64,000 bases of DNA. Origin: Morinoia aosen (taxonomy: Eukaryota; Arthropoda; Malacostraca; Amphipoda; Talitridae). The stretch is from NCBI GenBank assembly GCA_030386875.1, contig CM059572.1:40049732-40113731 (forward strand), read 5' to 3'. This document shows, one piece after another, positions 59,909 to 64,000 of the stretch. The notes below the pieces were generated by a model, which was given only the letters and a program-made list of their open reading frames with translations, searched no databases and had not been told where the DNA came from. Positions within the stretch are counted from its first letter, which is position 1, and each line of letters begins with the position of its first letter. The translations under genes and the position numbers were made by a program.

Positions 59909-60297
59909 GATTCTCTCAGGGAGGTACTTGTATTGCATTTATAGGAATTAGCGCTCTCGAGAGGAAGATGTGAGAGTCCAAGCTGAACGCTTCGTGGGCT
60001 TTCATTAAGTTGAAACAAAACGGACTTGTTTTTGTTACGGGACATCTACGTATGTTTCACTGCTGTCCTTTTTAGTGCCTATTTCTTCCACTATAATAAT
60101 ATTGCATGGACATCTTCCAACATTGTTTTTTCTATCCGCGAGGGATATGGTGTGGGAATACAGTTATGTGCAGATTCCTCGTTCCCTCACATAGTGTTTT
60201 CCTCTTTCCACTCTTTCCTTTATACAGTGTCTTCCTTCTTCATTTTTGGAACTAATTTTATTCTAATGATTAAACTTAAACTAACTTATATTCTAAA
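59909..60297 (+). mobile_element. DR family copy H, diverged
   Basis: Starts gattctctcagggaggtact, then ggaattagcgctctcgagag, gttgaaacaaaacggacttg, and the core tgtttcactgctgtcctttt. It ends tttggaactaattttattct then aatgattaaacttaaactaa. It is the most diverged full-length copy, and no target-site duplication could be fixed. Confidence 0.62.
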
Positions 60298-63200
60298 CAA
60301 CAAAAACAAGTAACTAATAGTAAAATTGGACTTCGAAATCATACATCCTCGTTCCATTCTTTTACTGGAAGCTCGCTAAATCAAAAGAAAAAAGTTCACT
60401 TAAAAAATACATTTAACGCACAAGAATGCCATCGGAATGTTGGGTATCTAGCGTTCTTTGTACCTTTGATGATGCATTAAAATTTGCAAAGCAAGCTGGA
60501 CGCAGTTGAGTTGTTCTTGAAATTTTCACTAATTATATAATGACTAATTACTGCTACGGCGAAACGAAAAATGATGGTGATTTCAAGTGGAAATATGATT
60601 TCGCTCACATTTTCTCCTGCGTTACAGTACAGAAGGAATTAGGTATCCATTTTAATTCTGCTTGTACGCAAGCAATGCACGCAAAATTCTCGATCTATGT
60701 TAGTAAGGTTATTATTCCAGTCAATTCCAGCAGCAGCTTATGGTGTGAGCTCTTAATCGCTGTGTTCACCCACCGAATTGTGGTCCTATGAAAACTAAAG
60801 TCGAGCAACGTTTGTAACTTTAATGTTGAGAGAGTATCGAATCCGACGGTAATGGTTTAACGATCAAACTTTTTAAACAGATTTGATTGTTTATGAACAG
60901 TGCTTCTGGGAGAAAATGCTTAATTTTACAACAAAATTTAAACATAGATTTTTTGGTGTTGAATAATGAGAACTTAATTCCCTTTGTTTTTATGCGTTGC
61001 TTGTTAACTGTTCGTGATGTAACTCACATCATGATTCTTCGATGGAGCTCAGGTCATTTCACTGGGATTTTAAAAGTCAAGAACTAAAGCAGACGTCTTC
61101 TGCTCATTAACATTTATATTCAAATAATTAAAGCTACCTCATGAAATCACCTGAGAAGTAACCTGTTTTTCATTTTATCAAATTTGGAGTTGTGTATGTT
61201 TTCAGCGTTATCAAAACTCAAAAACCGTGCAAAAAAATTTCGCCATTTCTATTCCCAAAAGCCAACCGCCAACGAGGACAACTTTTCCCACCAGGAAGTC
61301 TAGCTTACAGAGACTTTACGCTTGTAATGAAATTGCAAGCAAGCAACAACAAACACTCGGTAGCTTAAAATCGGTCAATTATTATTGCTCATTAGAGAAC
61401 TTTCCAGTATCCGCCGTCTATTTTATTCCTCTATTTCCAGTAGGTCGCTGTTTGTGTGCCGTGGGCCTTTCTTATGTGATTTTTTTGCAATTTATTTTGC
61501 ACATTGAGAGAAATTTTGCACCGCTTTCATAACTCTACATGAATTTTGATACACCAAAAAACTAATGATCTGTATAATTTTCAAAAGCTTGAAGTGACGT
61601 GAACTTGGTTCAATTACTATAAATTTGCTTTTTTGCGAGTAATAAACTGCACGAAATCTTCAATTTGTTAATTCAATTGCTAACAGTACGAGTAATCTAA
61701 ACAGCATCAACCACTCTGCACGCACCGTTTTGACCGACACATCACTGGACCACAAGAGGAAATTATCACCCGGATTAGCAGCTCCTGAATGTTACAATGA
61801 GCGAGGTAGGCGAGCCTGTGATGCGGCCCCTGAACCACAAACAGCTCTGCTCATCAGGCTGAGCGGCGACGCTCGTCTCCCCGACGCTTCTCTGCAAATT
61901 CAGCGCCCTCGGCTGTTGGTGTCATGCACGGCTGGATGAGAAAATTGGGACCGCGTAATTGAGTGAACGATCTCCGCGAAGCCTCGCATGTTTTCCTCCG
62001 AGTTGGTAACACTCCATACCCCATCTCTTTCCACAGGAAACTCAGTTATTTTCAAGAAAATATGAATTCTCTCGGATTCTATTAAATCTATCTCATTTTT
62101 TCATCATCAATAAATCTTTTCGTGATTTCTCCTACTGAGAAAAACACTAAAAATTGTGTTGCAGAATTTTTCATTTGTATTTAACTGGAATGAAAGGGAT
62201 AAACCTGAGAGTAAGCGATAAATGAAGCAAAAATTCCATATACCAATTTTGAACTGAATAGTTATATTAGTGACAGCGTGTGTTCCTCTTCCCTCCCAAC
62301 AAATTTAGATAGCTTTCTAATTTAAATAACTGTCAACAAAATTTAGATAGCTGTCAAACGTTCAGAAACAGACGGTGTTAGCTTTCGCCGGACGTTAATT
62401 TTACTTGCTGAACTTTGAGAGAAACCCATTTTAAGACAAAAGCATCGCAGCGACTATTTTTTACTGTAGTCCGTGAAATCTTCAATGAAGAGAGCACGCA
62501 AATAAAAGACTATACCGTCACCACTATTGTAAAATTGTAAATATGGTCTAACTTATCGCTCGTCTGACCAACCATACAATCTTGTTGACCTTGGCATAAG
62601 CGTTTACCGATAGTGGAAAGCAGGCCGTCGAAACCCGTTATTTTTACCGAAACAAAACTTATTCAATTCGTCCGTGTAGCAACAGAGCTATGGGAATGGT
62701 AAATTTCAAATTGTAAAGGCTACGAAGAACAGGATAAAAAATTTATTAGGAGTGAAAATTTATATAAATTGAATTGCATCCCTGAGTTATGACGGCTGGC
62801 CATCAGAAATTTATTGTTTTTTCTCAGTAACTGAATTTGATAAGGAAATTCACCACGGCGGCTGTAAAAATTTCCAAGCCAAAAATAGCACAACTTTAGA
62901 GAAAACAGAAGCTCAATTTTCTTTTACTGTGCTTCAGTAAGGGAACCCAGACAGGTAACCATAAGTTTTTTCAAGCATTCAAATTTCAGTGTATAATACT
63001 CATGGTAGGTAAAATGTTTTGGTGCGATGCTGTTGAATTTCAAGATGGAATGAGACGGAGCCACACTTTTAAAAATGCAGTGCAGCCTATCGCGCAAATT
63101 TGATGAGCTTGTTTGTCGATTCAGAGCCGGCTGATGACTCCTCATTATTGCTGCACACGTTTCAGTAATAAGTTTTTGCACTGCAATGCTTCTACAATTT

Positions 63201-64000
63201 AAAAATTGTTACTAAGGTTACGTATGCTCGCCTGCAAGCTTATTTTATTTATTAATTTGATTTCGATCTAACTTTTATTAGCGTAGAAATTTCAGCTCGT
63301 TATTATGCGTGCTTACAATCAGAAATACCAATAAACTGTGAAATTCCCGTCATCATCGGCTTGTTGTTTAGGTGATGCGAGATATTCTGCAGCAGAATCG
63401 AAGGACTTGAAGTAAATGGTCGACTTTGAGTTACCATGAACTGCGCTCTTGGTAAGAGTATAAACTCTTTTAAAGCTTTATGACAAATTAGTGCACGTTT
63501 CAATGAAAGATTTTTTCCTTTTTCAGGTCACAGAGGAAGTGTTTTAGACTGCGCACAGACATTACGTGAGCATTGGAAAGCGCTCGTGAAATTTGTTTGA
63601 ATCTTGAACCTCCATTTTTCCTCATCTACGGAGTGACCACTATGTTGTCTGAATTCCATGTGATCGTGGTAGAGAAGCTAATGATCTGCCTCCTTCAAGT
63701 CCACACAACAACGTTGGGAAATTGCTTTCGAACTAAGAAAGGTGCTAAGTCTCAAAAAAGGTGATTAAATTCAATAATTGCAATAACCCACTCCAATTTT
63801 AGCATTTTACGCATCTTACACAGCAAAACCATACAATATTTTCATAAGCATAAGTACAACTGGAGTTTCGATCACCATCTTTTCATCAGTTAAAATATTT
63901 CTTCCAAGTCTAAGTCTTCACATTAATGACAGGATATTTAGAATTCTTTTCGAATTTCGTGAGCTTCCTATGTCAAGCACGTCGCGGTAAATTCCAACAA
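60298..64000. other. No supported gene
   Basis: AT-rich to the window end. The GC-richer 61735-61940 stretch is open on plus for 69 codons without a known domain. Frames at 60540, 61227 and 62924 (83-101 codons) are also unassigned. Confidence 0.4.
62302..62365. repeat. Short tandem duplication
   Basis: caacaaatttagatagcttt followed ~37 bp later by caacaaaatttagatagctg, each leading into a tctaa or tcaaa string. Confidence 0.55.

Noticed and set aside
1-64000. CRISPR array interpretation of the 24-, 31- and 48-bp repeats
   Set aside because: There are no unique spacers between repeats and no cas genes. The units are contiguous, and the window is clearly eukaryotic.
1-64000. tRNA, rRNA or snRNA genes
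   Set aside because: I looked for B-box-like ggttcgaatcc and cloverleaf-like pairs and saw none I could support by eye. A covariance-model scan would be decisive.

Overview
This window looks like repeat-rich, AT-rich, gene-poor nuclear DNA from an invertebrate, most likely an arthropod and perhaps a crustacean. The evidence is one very long metazoan-type exon encoding an extracellular LDL-receptor class A (LDLa) module and ending at a splice donor, a non-LTR retrotransposon, a decayed mariner/Tc1-type transposase, SINE-like repeats and many minisatellites. There is no operon structure, no bacterial ribosome-binding pattern, and almost no dense coding. The species call is inference.

Layout. 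About 1-3366: presumed intron or intergenic DNA. 3373-6283 (minus): the only convincing host coding sequence, a ~970-codon exon with a buried signal peptide or signal anchor, a furin-type site and a terminal LDLa domain. 6.8-9.7 kb: degenerate repeats, two copies of a SINE-like family (here called DR) and an 18-bp minisatellite. 12.26-15.83 kb: a third DR copy abutting a dead endonuclease/reverse-transcriptase LINE on the minus strand. 19.47-21.82 kb: a 49-copy, 48-bp minisatellite open on both strands. 24.97-26.05 kb: a 31-bp G-rich minisatellite with a 248-bp higher-order duplication. 26.1-26.4 kb: a possible terminal exon. 27-30 kb: a cluster of short imperfect tandem repeats. 32.4-32.7 kb: a terminal-inverted-repeat element. 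33.9-34.5 kb: a ~32-bp repeat split by a DR insertion. 37.7-38.2 kb: a cryptic 10-bp periodic satellite. 39.9-40.3 kb: a transposase relic. 41.5, 46.3 and 59.9 kb: further DR copies. 43.4 and 48.6 kb: two copies of a foldback (palindromic) element. 49.2-49.7 kb: a broken protein-coding relic on the minus strand. 59.2-59.6 kb: a near-perfect 24-bp array.

The genes do not form a pathway. The window is one large exon embedded in mobile and tandem-repeat DNA. The most novel material is (a) the DR family, about 355-390 bp, with a shared 5' end, variable target-site duplications and every recognised copy on the plus strand; (b) the ~110-bp foldback family flanked by matching dinucleotides; and (c) the long minisatellite whose two strands are both open for about 800 codons yet show no sign of codon constraint. 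Most long open frames outside 3.4-6.3 kb and 12.7-15.6 kb are artefacts of tandem repeats.
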